NCBI RefSeq assembly: GCF_018224925.1 | Contig: NZ_JAGTUF010000004.1 | Span: 124,001 to 188,000, forward strand | Direction: 5' to 3' | Source of the DNA: Magnetospirillum sulfuroxidans | GTDB taxonomy: Bacteria > Pseudomonadota > Alphaproteobacteria > Rhodospirillales > Magnetospirillaceae | Length of the DNA: 64,000 nucleotides | In this document: positions 8,080 through 18,275 of the stretch, piece after piece | Layout: each line of letters begins with the position of its first letter | Numbering within the stretch: position 1 is the first letter of the stretch | Notes under the pieces: model-generated | The model's database searches: none | What the model saw: the letters and a program-made list of their open reading frames with translations, nothing else | What the model was told of the DNA's origin: nothing | Made by a program: the position numbers and the translations under genes

Positions 8080-11000
8080 GCCTTCCCCCCCTTGCTCCAG
8101 GACGTTCCGTCATAGCCGGCGGCAAACGTACAAAAATCTCCGACCGGCATTGGACGGCCAATCAGATAGCCCTGGATTTCATCACAACCATGGTGCAACA
8201 GCAACGAGGCCTGGGCCTCGGTTTCAACGCCTTCGGCGATGGTCTTCAAATTCAACGAATGAGCCAGCGAAATGATCGCCTTGGCGATGGTGCGGCCGTC
8301 TTCGTCATGGTCCAGATCGCGCACGAAGGCGCGGTCGATCTTGACCGTATCGACAGGGAAACGCTTTAGGTAAGCCAGCGACGAATAGCCGGTGCCGAAA
8401 TCGTCGATGGACAGGGTCACCCCCAGATCGGCCAGCCCGCGCAGCACCCGCAGCGTGCTTTCGCCATCGGCCATCAGCATGCTTTCGGTCAGTTCCAGAT
8501 CCAACAAGCGGGCGTCGATGCCGCTGCCGCGAATGACTTCGGCCACGGTCTCGGCCAAATCGGCTTCGCGGAATTGGCGGCCCGAGATATTGACCCCCAT
8601 GCGCACATGGGCCAGGGGCGAGCCTTCCCAGATCTTCAACTGCCGACAGGCCTGTTCCAGCACCCAGCGGCCCAAGGGCACGATCAGGCCGGTTTCCTCG
8701 GCCACCGGGATGAACTTGTCGGGGGCGATGGTGCCCAGTTCCGGGTGCCGCCAGCGGATCAGCGCCTCGGTGCCGACCAGGGCGTAATCGGACAGCCGCA
8801 CCTGGGGCTGATAGAACAATTCGAACTGTCCGGCCTTGAGCGCCTCTTTCAGCGAACGCTCCAGCGTCAGCCGCTCCGACACCGCATAAGACATGGCGGT
8901 ATCGAAGAACCCCAGACGTTGATCGTCACGCTTTTTCACCTGGTGCAAAGCCATTTCGGCGTTGCGCAACAGGTCCAGCGGCTCGTCGCCGTCACGCGGG
9001 AACACCGATACGCCGATATCCACCGGCAAGGCCAGATCGCTGCCGCCGATATTCATCGGCCGGTTCAGCAATTCCAGCACCTGCTCGGTGCCGGCGGTAA
9101 CCCCGGCCAGATCACGCAAGCCCGGCAGCACCACGGCGAATTCATCGCCAGCCAAGCGAGCGGCGGTGCCGTTATGCAGACTGACCCATTGTGACAACCG
9201 CCGCGCGGTTTCACGCAGCACGCCGTTGCCGACATCATGGCCCAGCGAATCGTTGATCATGGTGAAGCCGGCCAGATCAATGGTCATCACCGCCACGTGC
9301 TGGCCGGTGCCGCGCGCCGCCGCCAACGCCTGGCCCAAACGATCGCACAGCAAGGTGCGGTTGGGCAGATCGGTCAACGAATCGTGATTGGCCAGATAGG
9401 CCACGCGCTGGGCCAATTGCTTGTTTTCGGTCAGATCGCGAATGGTCCCGGTGAACAGGCGGCGCTTGTCCAGGCGCAGTTCCGATACCGACAGATGTAC
9501 CGGGAACAAAGCGCCGTCCTTGCGCTTGGCCATTACCTCGCGCCCGGTGCCGATCAGACCGCCGCCCTGGCCCTGCATATAGGCCTTCATATAGCCGTCA
9601 TGGCGGCCGGCATCGGGTTCAGGCATCAGAACCGAGACATTGGTGCCGATCAATTCCGACAACGGATAGCCGAAAATGCGCTCCACCGACAAATTGGCGG
9701 AAACGATCAGCCCCTCCTCGTCGATGGTGACGATCCCGTCCAGCACGGTATCCATGATGGCGCGAATCCGGTGTTCGCGCGCCGCCACCGCCCGCATGGC
9801 CGCCGTCACCTCGGTGGTGTCGCGACCAACCAACAACGCCGCTGTATGGCCATCGCGGCGCAGCGGCACGGCGTTGATTTCCACATCGCGGGTCCGGCCG
9901 GCGAAGGTCAGAATCTTGACCGGAACCGGATGATCTTCCTCGTACAGGGCTTCGATGCCCATGTCGAACAAGCCACGGTAATCGGGATGGACGAAATCGA
10001 CGAACGCCTTGCCCTCGCAGGCCGAGGCGGCCGGAGAGCGCAACAGCCCCAGACCGGCGGCGTTGATGCGTTCGATCTTGCCATCGACGCAAACACAGAT
10101 CAGATCAGGCGACAATTCGACCAGATCGCGATAGGACGACTGATCTTTCAGCAGCGCCGATTCCAACATGGAAACGTCGGTGATGCGGTCCAGCATCTTC
10201 AGGATCTGCGACCCGGAACTGAGGATGGTTTCGCCATATTCGCGATAGCCGACAGGAGCCAACGGCCCCAGCATTTCGGTCGCGATCATCTCAGAGAAGC
10301 CGATAACATCATTAAGCGGCGTGCGAATATCCCGGCTCATGCGGCCCATGAACTCGGTTTTCGACCGATTGGCCAGTTCCGCCTCTTCCTTGGCCGCTTC
10401 CAAATTGGTTGCCGCCGCCCGCTCGCCGGTGATATCGCGGGTGAAGATAGCGCAGCGCCGCGCCTGGCCCTCGGCCCCGACCGCCAAAAAGCGATGGGTG
10501 AACCAGCGCGGGCCGTCATTGTCCTCGGATTGGATGGTGCGCCCAGACCCCAGGGCCTTGTCGAAAAAGGCGCGGCGACGCTCTGCCAGTTCGGGCGGCA
10601 TCAGGGCAAAGGCGTCCATGCCTTCCAGTTCCTCGGAACGCCGGCCGAAAGCCTCGGCCGCCTGGGCGTTCAAGGTGATGACGTGGCCGTCTTCGTCCAA
10701 CAGCATCGCCATGTCATGGCTGGCGTCGAGCAACGCCTGGGCGGTCTGGTGCGACAGCTCCAACGCCGTGCGCGATTGCTGGCGCTCGATGGCATGACGG
10801 ATGACGCGGGGCAGCATATCAAGCCCGGCCAACGACTTGACCACGTAATCCTGCGCCCCGGCGCGGATGGCGTCTTGCGCCACCCGTTCGTCGTCCAGCC
10901 CGGTCAGCACCACCAACGCCTTATCCGAAGCGACTTCGGTCAGGCGCAACACCGAGGTCAGGCCGGCGGCATCGGGCAGCCCCAGATCGGCCAGGATACA

Positions 11001-11165
11001 AGCATAATCATTGGCCCGCGCCAGGGCGACGCCATCGGCCAGAGTGCCACAGCAATCGGCTTTCCACCCGGCCATCGCCTCAGCGAGCTTGATCTCGATG
11101 AGGCGTTGGTCGCCAGGGTTATCCTCGATGACGAGGAGCCGTTTGGAGGGGGCGCGGCTATTCAT
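8076..11165 (-). CDS. REC-PAS-(degenerate HisKA)-PAS-PAS-GGDEF-EAL signalling protein
   Basis: A protein of about 1029 residues. Rough order: receiver 8-125 with acceptor Asp in ILADLGLP; PAS 140-265; a HisKA-like helical pair near 290-350; two more PAS domains (to about 600); GGDEF about 605-770; EAL about 780-1025. The HisKA block reads MSRDIRTPL where kinases have MSHELRTPL, so the phosphoacceptor His is Arg, and no HATPase domain follows. The cyclase motif is AGDEF, not GGDEF, and the usual RxxD inhibitory site upstream is absent (LHNG). The EAL domain keeps TEALIRW and DDFGTGYSS. Net activity is therefore probably c-di-GMP hydrolysis. ATG 11165 is the start nearest the receiver; 11186 is an alternative. 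Confidence 0.88.
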   Translation of the reverse strand: MNSRAPSKRLLVIEDNPGDQRLIEIKLAEAMAGWKADCCGTLADGVALARANDYACILADLGLPDAAGLTSVLRLTEVASDKALVVLTGLDDERVAQDAIRAGAQDYVVKSLAGLDMLPRVIRHAIERQQSRTALELSHQTAQALLDASHDMAMLLDEDGHVITLNAQAAEAFGRRSEELEGMDAFALMPPELAERRRAFFDKALGSGRTIQSEDNDGPRWFTHRFLAVGAEGQARRCAIFTRDITGERAAATNLEAAKEEAELANRSKTEFMGRMSRDIRTPLNDVIGFSEMIATEMLGPLAPVGYREYGETILSSGSQILKMLDRITDVSMLESALLKDQSSYRDLVELSPDLICVCVDGKIERINAAGLGLLRSPAASACEGKAFVDFVHPDYRGLFDMGIEALYEEDHPVPVKILTFAGRTRDVEINAVPLRRDGHTAALLVGRDTTEVTAAMRAVAAREHRIRAIMDTVLDGIVTIDEEGLIVSANLSVERIFGYPLSELIGTNVSVLMPEPDAGRHDGYMKAYMQGQGGGLIGTGREVMAKRKDGALFPVHLSVSELRLDKRRLFTGTIRDLTENKQLAQRVAYLANHDSLTDLPNRTLLCDRLGQALAAARGTGQHVAVMTIDLAGFTMINDSLGHDVGNGVLRETARRLSQWVSLHNGTAARLAGDEFAVVLPGLRDLAGVTAGTEQVLELLNRPMNIGGSDLALPVDIGVSVFPRDGDEPLDLLRNAEMALHQVKKRDDQRLGFFDTAMSYAVSERLTLERSLKEALKAGQFELFYQPQVRLSDYALVGTEALIRWRHPELGTIAPDKFIPVAEETGLIVPLGRWVLEQACRQLKIWEGSPLAHVRMGVNISGRQFREADLAETVAEVIRGSGIDARLLDLELTESMLMADGESTLRVLRGLADLGVTLSIDDFGTGYSSLAYLKRFPVDTVKIDRAFVRDLDHDEDGRTIAKAIISLAHSLNLKTIAEGVETEAQASLLLHHGCDEIQGYLIGRPMPVGDFCTFAAGYDGTSWSKGGKA

Positions 11166-11238
11166 GGTTTCATGAAGATGACGCATGATGGACGGCTTGT
11201 AAACGGACTGAAAACAATTGCTTTTACAAGCAGAGCGG

Positions 11239-12492
11239 TCATAGCAGCACCCCGACCACCGCACCGGTCAGGCACGACGCCAAGGTTCCCGAAACAATCG
11301 ACCGTCCCCCAAGCGCGACAATGTCGTCGCGCCGCGATGGCGCCATGGCCGACAGCCCGGCGATCATGATCCCAAGCGAGCCGAAATTGGCGAAACCGCA
11401 CAGCCCATAGGTCATGATGACGCGCGAGCGTTCCGACAGCACGCCGGCCGGTAAATGGGCCAGATCCACATAGGCCAGCAATTCATTCAGCACCGTCTTG
11501 GTGCCCATCAGCGCCCCAGCCGCCACCATTTCCGACGCCGGAATCCCCATCAGCCAGACGATGGGGGCCATGACCCAGCCGAACAATCGCTGCAAGGTGA
11601 CCGGCGCCCCGAACAGATCGGGAAACAGGCCGAGCAGGCTGTTGACCAACGCCACCAGCGCCACCAAGACGATGAGCATGGCGATGATGTTGATGAGCAA
11701 GGCGACCCCGTCGGTGGTGCCGCGCACCACCGCATCCATGGAGCTGCCGTAAGCCGTCGGCGCTTCGCCACCGCCGGTCCGGGTATCGTCGGGGACCATG
11801 ATCTTGGCCACCATGACGGCGGCGGGCACGCTGATCAACGACGCCGTCAGCAGATGGCCGACCGGATCGGCAATCACCCCGGTCAGGAACGTGGCGTAAA
11901 GCACCATCATGGTGCCGGCGATGGTGGCCATGCCGCCGGTCATCACCACGAACAGCTCGCCCCGGGACATGGTCGCCATATAGGGGCGGATCAGCAGCGG
12001 CGCCTCGACCATGCCGACGAAGGCATTGGCCGCTGACGACACCCCGACCGCGCCGCCCAGGCCCAGGCTGCGTTCAAGCAGCCGCGAAAAGCCTTTGACC
12101 ACCAGCGGCAGGATGCGCCAGTGATACAGCAGCGCCGACAGCGCGCTCATCAGCAAGACCAGCGGCAGCGCCTGAAAGGCCAAGACAAAGCCGGCGGCCG
12201 GATCGGTGATTGAAAACGGCGAGCGCCCCCCGCCGACATACCCGAAAACAAAGGAGGTGCCGGCGATCGTCGCCGATTGCACCGCCGCCACCACCCGGTT
12301 CAGTCCCAAAAACAGCGTCTGCGACAGCGGGAATTTCAGCAACAAGGCGGCGATGAGAAATTGCAGGAGCAATCCAGCCACCACCACCCGCCACGAAACG
12401 TGGCGGCGTTGCTCGGACAAGGCCCAGGTGATGGCCACCAATCCGGCAATCCCGACGATGCTTTGAATCGCGGCGCCAAACTCCGCTGCCAT
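11239..12492 (-). CDS. NupC/CNT-family concentrative nucleoside transporter
   Basis: A membrane protein of about 417 residues that should import nucleosides by cation symport. Family hallmarks include the gate-like N-terminal GLVAITWALSE, FVFGYVGGG, a glycine-rich AANAFVGMVEAPLLIRPY segment (core FVGMVEAPL), FVVMTGGMATIAG, GTKTVLNELLAY (core TKTVLNE) and LCGFANFGSLGI. The ATG at 12492 begins 6 nt after the stop of the upstream gene; an in-frame ATG at 12525 would overlap that gene by 28 nt. No nucleoside catabolic genes are nearby. The substrate range cannot be predicted. Confidence 0.88.
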   Translation of the reverse strand: MAAEFGAAIQSIVGIAGLVAITWALSEQRRHVSWRVVVAGLLLQFLIAALLLKFPLSQTLFLGLNRVVAAVQSATIAGTSFVFGYVGGGRSPFSITDPAAGFVLAFQALPLVLLMSALSALLYHWRILPLVVKGFSRLLERSLGLGGAVGVSSAANAFVGMVEAPLLIRPYMATMSRGELFVVMTGGMATIAGTMMVLYATFLTGVIADPVGHLLTASLISVPAAVMVAKIMVPDDTRTGGGEAPTAYGSSMDAVVRGTTDGVALLINIIAMLIVLVALVALVNSLLGLFPDLFGAPVTLQRLFGWVMAPIVWLMGIPASEMVAAGALMGTKTVLNELLAYVDLAHLPAGVLSERSRVIMTYGLCGFANFGSLGIMIAGLSAMAPSRRDDIVALGGRSIVSGTLASCLTGAVVGVLL

Positions 12493-12497
12493 CACAT

Positions 12498-13607
12498 TCA
12501 CGGACGCGGCTGCTTGGCCAGCCATTCCATCACGCCGGGGACCATGGATTTGCAGGTCAGGGCAAAGGACGTCATCAGCTTGTCCTTTTCCTGGCTCATG
12601 TGCAGCAGGTTGTCGACCACCTTGCGCAAGATGTCTTTGCCCAGATTGGGGTGCCCCAGGACCACGGGCGCCTTATTGCCAAAGGCCTGGCGCAGCGAGG
12701 TGACCAGAACTTCCGCCTTGTCGATATTCAGGCGCTGGATTTCCTCAAGGTTTTCGGCGGCGATATAGCAGAGAACCTCGCCATAGACCTTGGCGTTGGC
12801 CTTGTCCAGGGCGGCGACGACGTTAAAGAACGCCTTGTCGCGGGCGAAGAAATCCCAGGCGTGATCTTCCAGCAACTTGCGGTAAAATTCGTACATCTCG
12901 CGGTTCCAGACGGCGACGCCGGCGATCGCCTGGGGCCGGTTCAGCAAGATATCGACGAAATCGGGACCGGCGGCAGCCTTGACCTTGGTCAGCACTTCCG
13001 GGCTGAACGTCCCCACCGTGGCCACCGATTCGGCGCTGCGCAGCGCTAAAATATCCTCTTCGATGGCCATCACCTGCTGGTAATGCAGATGCTGGCGATA
13101 GGCCTCCAGCAACGGCAATTGCCAGCCAAAGGCGATATAGCGCATCAATTCGCGGACCTTGCGTTCTTCCACCGGATCGGCGGCGACGCGGGTGACCTCG
13201 ACCTGCTCGGTCTTTTTGATCAGGCCAAACAGCGCCTTTTTGGTCACCGTCTCGGTCACCGTCTGCGGCGTCTTTTCCGCCTCGAACACTTTTTTGGCGC
13301 AGGTGCGCACCAACAATTGCTGAATTTGATTGAGCGAGACATTGCAGACCAGAATCTGGTCGTCGTCGCGCACCGGCTTGCCCCCCTTGGCAATCACGAT
13401 GTCGTCGCACTCGGCCCGATGCTCGATGAACACCGAGATGAAATGTTCCAGCGGCTGCGGATGGGCGATCAAATCCTGATAGCTGAGGCCAGGATCGATC
13501 AGACTCGCCTGCTGGAAGCGGGCCAACACCCTTTTGAGGCCGTCGATGATAGCCTTCTTGGTGGGGCCGTCGATGTCAACCGGCGGCGGCAGAGTGATGG
13601 CGTTCAT
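12498..13607 (-). CDS. Protein of unknown function, probably helical and cytosolic
   Basis: A 369-residue protein I do not recognise. There is no signal peptide, membrane segment or familiar catalytic motif. The sequence suggests a mostly helical protein; a charged patch near residues 110-150 (KKVFEAEKTPQ, then KKALFGLIKKTEQVEV) divides two halves. The C-terminal half contains FFARDKAFFNVVAALDK, given in part as FFARDKAFF, and KDILRKVVDNLLHM, given as LRKVVDNLL. It reads into the nucleoside transporter gene with a 5-nt gap and may be co-transcribed with it, though that does not indicate function. Codon use and frame consistency support a real gene. Confidence 0.8.
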   Translation of the reverse strand: MNAITLPPPVDIDGPTKKAIIDGLKRVLARFQQASLIDPGLSYQDLIAHPQPLEHFISVFIEHRAECDDIVIAKGGKPVRDDDQILVCNVSLNQIQQLLVRTCAKKVFEAEKTPQTVTETVTKKALFGLIKKTEQVEVTRVAADPVEERKVRELMRYIAFGWQLPLLEAYRQHLHYQQVMAIEEDILALRSAESVATVGTFSPEVLTKVKAAAGPDFVDILLNRPQAIAGVAVWNREMYEFYRKLLEDHAWDFFARDKAFFNVVAALDKANAKVYGEVLCYIAAENLEEIQRLNIDKAEVLVTSLRQAFGNKAPVVLGHPNLGKDILRKVVDNLLHMSQEKDKLMTSFALTCKSMVPGVMEWLAKQPRP

Positions 13608-13664
13608 GTGATAAAGAACCTTGGATTAAGCCCGAACCCCAATGGTTTACCGCGTCCACCCTTC

Positions 13665-14621
13665 CTAGGCAACATTGCCTTCGTTTTGATCCTTAAGAAG
13701 GAGCCAAGTCAGTTCATGTTTGTTGTGGGACAAATGCATGAGTTTCGAGCCGGGAATGGCGGCGAAGGCGGCGGCGGTGGCGTGGTCGGTCTCGCCCTGG
13801 AACTTGATGGTGCACAGGAAATTCCGCACCAAACCGCTGTCTTGCCAATTCCGCACCAGCCGGTACAGCCGCTCGGGATAGCAGATGATATCGGAAAACA
13901 GCCAATCCACCGGCCCGATACTGGCGGGATCAAGACCAAAGGCGCTTTCCTGGCGGATGGAAACCCCGGGCATGGCCACCACGCGCGGGTCCAACGGCGC
14001 CTTGTCGATGGCGATCACCGACGCCCCCAACGACGCCAAAACCCAACTCCAGCCGCCCGGACAGGCGCCCAGGTCCAGACAGGTCTCGCCCGGTCCGGGG
14101 GCACGGCCCAGCACGGTGAAGGCATCCCATAATTTCAGATAGGCGCGGCTGGGCGGATTGACCCGGTCCTCGATCAGCTGACATTCGCCGTTGGCGAAGG
14201 GCGACGAACAGACCGGCGCCGCCAATAATGTGTGTTCGTCCAGCAAGGTGAACGACCCCAAGGGGGCGCTGGGGGCCTTTTGGCCAAATTCCAGCGGCTT
14301 GGCCGACACCTTGGGCAATTTATCCACCATCAGCGCCGTGCGCCGATGCAGCCCCGGCGCATAGGGCCACCAGTTGCGCTGAATGGCCTTCAACGCCCGC
14401 GCCCCCTCGCCAATGGAAGCGACGGGAATGCGCAGCACGTCGTGCCAGACATTCTGCGCCCAGGCAGCCGGCTTGGCCGGACCGGGGGAAAACAACAGCC
14501 GGCCATGCTCGGCGACGATATCGCCCAGTTCATGGCGCAACTCGGCCTCGAACCCCTCGGGGGCCAGATAGCCGGTCCAGCCGGTGGGCTGAGGCGGAGA
14601 AGAAAGAGCGTCGTGGATCAT
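13665..14621 (-). CDS. RlmM-like 2'-O-ribose RNA methyltransferase
   Basis: A 318-residue protein of the FtsJ/RrmJ methyltransferase superfamily, closest in layout to RlmM, which methylates the 2'-O of C2498 in 23S rRNA. An N-terminal THUMP-like or RNA-binding part (1-150) precedes a Rossmann methyltransferase domain. The SAM motif is DLGACPGGWS (183-192), and the family K-D-K-E tetrad is visible as K163, D244 (FSDI), K273 (TIKFQGETD) and E303 (NKHEL). The exact target nucleotide is inferred. Length is slightly shorter than E. coli RlmM, mainly at the N-terminus. Confidence 0.82.
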   Translation of the reverse strand: MIHDALSSPPQPTGWTGYLAPEGFEAELRHELGDIVAEHGRLLFSPGPAKPAAWAQNVWHDVLRIPVASIGEGARALKAIQRNWWPYAPGLHRRTALMVDKLPKVSAKPLEFGQKAPSAPLGSFTLLDEHTLLAAPVCSSPFANGECQLIEDRVNPPSRAYLKLWDAFTVLGRAPGPGETCLDLGACPGGWSWVLASLGASVIAIDKAPLDPRVVAMPGVSIRQESAFGLDPASIGPVDWLFSDIICYPERLYRLVRNWQDSGLVRNFLCTIKFQGETDHATAAAFAAIPGSKLMHLSHNKHELTWLLLKDQNEGNVA

Positions 14622-14658
14622 GGTGCGGGCTCTATAGCACAGCCGCGCGCCGAAAACC

Positions 14659-15435
14659 TCATCGGCTCGATTGCGCCAGATTGCTTTCCATCTGCGACAG
14701 GTAAGAGTTGACGATGCGGTCGAATTCGCCGCTGGCCCTCAACTGCGCCAGCCCGTCGTTGAAGCGGGCGCACAATGCCGGATCGCGAAAGGCCACTTGG
14801 TACGGGGTGGGGGGAAAAACCTCGTGCAGACGCAATTTCTGCGTCACGTCCACCCGGCTGCGCACGTCGGTTTGACCGGCAAACCAGCGAAAGATGTTAT
14901 CGTCGGCCACCACCGCCTGCACCCGCCCGCTATACAGCAGCAAGGCCTGGACCGCCTGATTGGCTTCCTCGCGGTAGCTGGCGGCGGTATTGGTGGCGCG
15001 GGCGTAATCCTCGCCCAGATAGATGTGCGCGTTTTGGAACGCGACCACCGATTTGTCGGCCAGATCGGCGACCGAGTCGATGCGCAGGTCGTCCTTGGCC
15101 AAGGTGATGACGTAATTGTGATAGGTGACGTGGGATTGGGAATAACACGCCGCCACCCCGGTGCCCGGCTGCATGGTCAATGCCGCCTCGACATCGTTCG
15201 ATTGCATTTCCTTGGGCACACGGGCCAGCACCGTCAGCTTGGGCACCATGGTCAGCCCGACCTTGGCCAGGGATTGGCGCACCACGTCATATTCGATGCC
15301 GCGCCAGCCATCGGCGATGACATAAGGCGGCACCGAACGCGGCACCGCCACGGTGATGTCGCGCGCTTGCGCCCCACCACAGGCCAGCATCGCCGCCACC
15401 CCGGCGCCGACAATCTGCATTGCAGCGTTTTTCAT
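14659..15435 (-). CDS. Periplasmic amino-acid-type solute-binding protein (SBP family 3)
   Basis: A 258-residue secreted protein. Residues 1-24 form a signal peptide ending AQARD. The rest is a bilobal family-3 binding fold (DITVAVPRSVPPYVIADGWRGIEYDVV, core GIEYDVV; later LADKSVVAFQNA and the C-terminal FDRIVNSYL). No ABC permease or ATPase is adjacent, so it may be a sensor-type or orphan binding protein rather than part of a local importer. The ligand is unknown. It lies between the methyltransferase and fliJ on the same strand but is probably a separate unit. Confidence 0.82.
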   Translation of the reverse strand: MKNAAMQIVGAGVAAMLACGGAQARDITVAVPRSVPPYVIADGWRGIEYDVVRQSLAKVGLTMVPKLTVLARVPKEMQSNDVEAALTMQPGTGVAACYSQSHVTYHNYVITLAKDDLRIDSVADLADKSVVAFQNAHIYLGEDYARATNTAASYREEANQAVQALLLYSGRVQAVVADDNIFRWFAGQTDVRSRVDVTQKLRLHEVFPPTPYQVAFRDPALCARFNDGLAQLRASGEFDRIVNSYLSQMESNLAQSSR

Positions 15436-15537
15436 CGCCTTATCTCCCCCCCGTTCGGGCGAGTTTAGCGGCTTCGCCTTGTGCGCAGAAACCAGCTTTA
15501 TGGTGTAAACGGCGAATTATTGGGAAAGCGGGAAATC

Positions 15538-15978
15538 CTACTCCGCCTCTTCCGTTTTACGGCGGTGCTGGGTCATGCCGACCTCGTCGAGGAAAATCTG
15601 TTCCTTGTGGTCGGCCTCTTCCTGTTCGCGTTTCTCGCGATTGGCTTGGGTGACTTCATAGGTTTTTTGGGTGCGAAAGGCCTCGGCCAGTTCGTCGCGG
15701 GCGATTTCGACCTGTTGGCGGATGGTGTTGAGACGGGCGAACAAATTCTGCCGCTGCACCATCCAGGCGCGGTGATACGCACCGTACATGAAGCCGATGC
15801 CGGTGGCGTCGGCGGCGGCCAATTCCTGTTCCTGGCGCAACCGCACCTCGGATTGCAGGATGTCATGCAGGGTTTTTTCTTCCTGACTCTGGAGCGCGGT
15901 CAGCACCCGCCGCTTTTCATCCACTTCGAACTTGGCCAGACGGATCAGCGTCTTCAAGCCTTTTGCCGGCTTGGCCAT
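15538..15978 (-). CDS. fliJ: FliJ-like flagellar export chaperone
   Basis: A 146-residue, highly charged, almost entirely helical protein with a long antiparallel coiled-coil pattern, following fliI by only 3 nt. FliJ is the general component of the flagellar type III export ATPase complex, inserting into the FliI hexamer like the gamma subunit of F1. Sequence conservation in FliJ is low; the call rests on size, coiled coil, the family-like N-terminal LIRLAKFEVDEKRR and the fliI context. The acidic C-terminus (HRRKTEEAE) is unremarkable. Confidence 0.85.
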   Translation of the reverse strand: MAKPAKGLKTLIRLAKFEVDEKRRVLTALQSQEEKTLHDILQSEVRLRQEQELAAADATGIGFMYGAYHRAWMVQRQNLFARLNTIRQQVEIARDELAEAFRTQKTYEVTQANREKREQEEADHKEQIFLDEVGMTQHRRKTEEAE

Positions 15979-15981
15979 GGC

Positions 15982-17403
15982 TTAGCGCCGGCCCATTCCA
16001 TCGCCGTCGAACGGCATGCCCAACACCTGGGCCAGCTGGGCATAGCAATCGTGCAACGAGGTGGCGTCCTTCTTGCCCTGGGTCAGCAGTTTTTCCAGCA
16101 TGGGGTAATAATGGACAGCCTCATCCACCGCCGGATCGGTGCCCTTGCGATAGGCGCCCAGGCGGATCAGCTCGGCCATGTCTTCATAGGTGGCCAGCAG
16201 CTTGCGGGCGCGGCTGACCAGGGCGTTTTCCTGTTCGTTGTTGCAGCCCGGCATGGTGCGCGAGACGCTGCGCAAAATATTGACCGCCGGATAGCGGCCA
16301 CGATCGGCGATGGCGCGGTCCAGCACGATGTGGCCATCCAAGATCCCGCGCACCGCGTCGGAAATGGGTTCGTTGTGGTCGTCGCCATCGACCAGAACGG
16401 TGAACAGACCGGTGATCGAGCCCTTGCCGGTGCCCGGCCCGGCGCGCTCCAGCAGACGCGGCAACTCGGCGAACACGGTTGGGGTATAGCCCTTCGAGGC
16501 CGGCGGCTCGCCCGCCGACAGGGAAATTTCGCGCTGGGCCATGGCGAAGCGGGTGACCGAATCCATCATGCACAGCACGTCCTTGCCCTGATCGCGGAAA
16601 AATTCCGCCACCGACAGGGTCAGATAGGCGGCTTGACGCCGCATCAGCGGACTTTCGTCCGAGGTCGAGACCACGATGACCGAGCGTTTCATGCCCTCGG
16701 GGCCAAGATCATCCTCGATGAACTCACGCGCTTCGCGGCCTCGTTCGCCGATCAGGCCGATGACCGAAACATCGCATGACGTGTTCTTGGCCATCATCGA
16801 CAAAATCGACGATTTGCCGACGCCGGAACCGGCGAAAATGCCCATGCGCTGCCCCCGACACATGGTCAGGAAGGTGTTGACGGCGCGCACCCCCAGATCG
16901 ACCTTGCCGGAAACGCGTTGACGGGCATGGGCTGAAGGCGGGGTGGCGCGGATGGGATAGGAATCGTCGCCCATGGGCAGCGGCCCCAGGCCATCCACCG
17001 GTTGGGCGAAAGCATTGATGACCCGGCCCAGCCAGGCCTCGCAGGGGTGAACCACCGGATCGGTTTCGTGGACTTCGGTGCGACACCCCAGGCCGATGCC
17101 GTCAATGGCGGTGAACGGCATCAGCAAGGCGCGGCCATTGCGGAACCCCACCGCCTCGCACGGGACCCGCCGCCCATCACGGGCGACAACGTGGCAGCGA
17201 TCCCCGACGGAAATCTGGCGTTGCACGCCGCCAGCCTCGACCAACATGCCCTGAACCCCGGCCACACGCCCGTAAACCTGGACGTTGGGAAGGCGGTCGA
17301 TATCGGAGATGACGTTGCGAACCTGAAATTTCAAGGCGATATCCCATCTTGTTGGGCGCTTGCCGACTTGCAGTCGCCAGCTTACCCCCGTATGGTTACT
17401 CAA
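15982..17403 (-). CDS. fliI: Flagellum-specific export ATPase FliI
   Basis: ATPase of the flagellar type III secretion system, homologous to F1-beta. Walker A is AGSGVGKSS (191-199); Walker B ends at D281 in VLCMMDS; other hallmarks are [13 protein letters not shown] and [15 protein letters not shown]. The frame from ATG 17403 gives 473 residues. A TTG at 17334, just before KFQVRN, would give 450 residues, nearer the family norm, and would leave about 100 bp for the divergent ctrA promoter. No nearby ribosome site settles this. The gene is co-transcribed with fliJ; the rest of the flagellar cluster is elsewhere. Confidence 0.95.
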   Translation of the reverse strand: MSNHTGVSWRLQVGKRPTRWDIALKFQVRNVISDIDRLPNVQVYGRVAGVQGMLVEAGGVQRQISVGDRCHVVARDGRRVPCEAVGFRNGRALLMPFTAIDGIGLGCRTEVHETDPVVHPCEAWLGRVINAFAQPVDGLGPLPMGDDSYPIRATPPSAHARQRVSGKVDLGVRAVNTFLTMCRGQRMGIFAGSGVGKSSILSMMAKNTSCDVSVIGLIGERGREAREFIEDDLGPEGMKRSVIVVSTSDESPLMRRQAAYLTLSVAEFFRDQGKDVLCMMDSVTRFAMAQREISLSAGEPPASKGYTPTVFAELPRLLERAGPGTGKGSITGLFTVLVDGDDHNEPISDAVRGILDGHIVLDRAIADRGRYPAVNILRSVSRTMPGCNNEQENALVSRARKLLATYEDMAELIRLGAYRKGTDPAVDEAVHYYPMLEKLLTQGKKDATSLHDCYAQLAQVLGMPFDGDGMGRR

Positions 17404-17433
17404 TCCTCAAGAAGTCGGTACGGGGTACGGGGA

Positions 17434-18135
<702 letters not shown>

Positions 18136-18206
18136 TTTTTTTCATTCCCCCAGGATGCGCAACGCCAGCTTGCCCCCATATGATGGGGAAATGCGGGCTT
18201 GACGCT

Positions 18207-18226
18207 GCAAACGCGAAAGCGTTTGC
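18207..18226 (+). other. Perfect GAAA-loop hairpin between ctrA and gshA
   Basis: GCAAACGC-GAAA-GCGTTTGC is a perfect 8-bp stem closed by a GNRA-type tetraloop. It lies 50 nt before the gshA ATG and 72 nt after ctrA. No T run follows, so it could be a leader structure of gshA, an mRNA end of ctrA or a protein-binding palindrome. Confidence 0.5.
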
Positions 18227-18275
18227 TGAGTGTCGGCTTGTTCCCTGCCCCCCATGTCGCCAAGGTCCACCCTTC

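Noticed and set aside
9237-11369. 710-residue plus-strand open frame opposite the REC/PAS/GGDEF/EAL gene
   Set aside because: It is the GC-rich antisense shadow of a gene with clear domains; the translation is Gln/Arg/Gly-rich with no domain or ribosome site.
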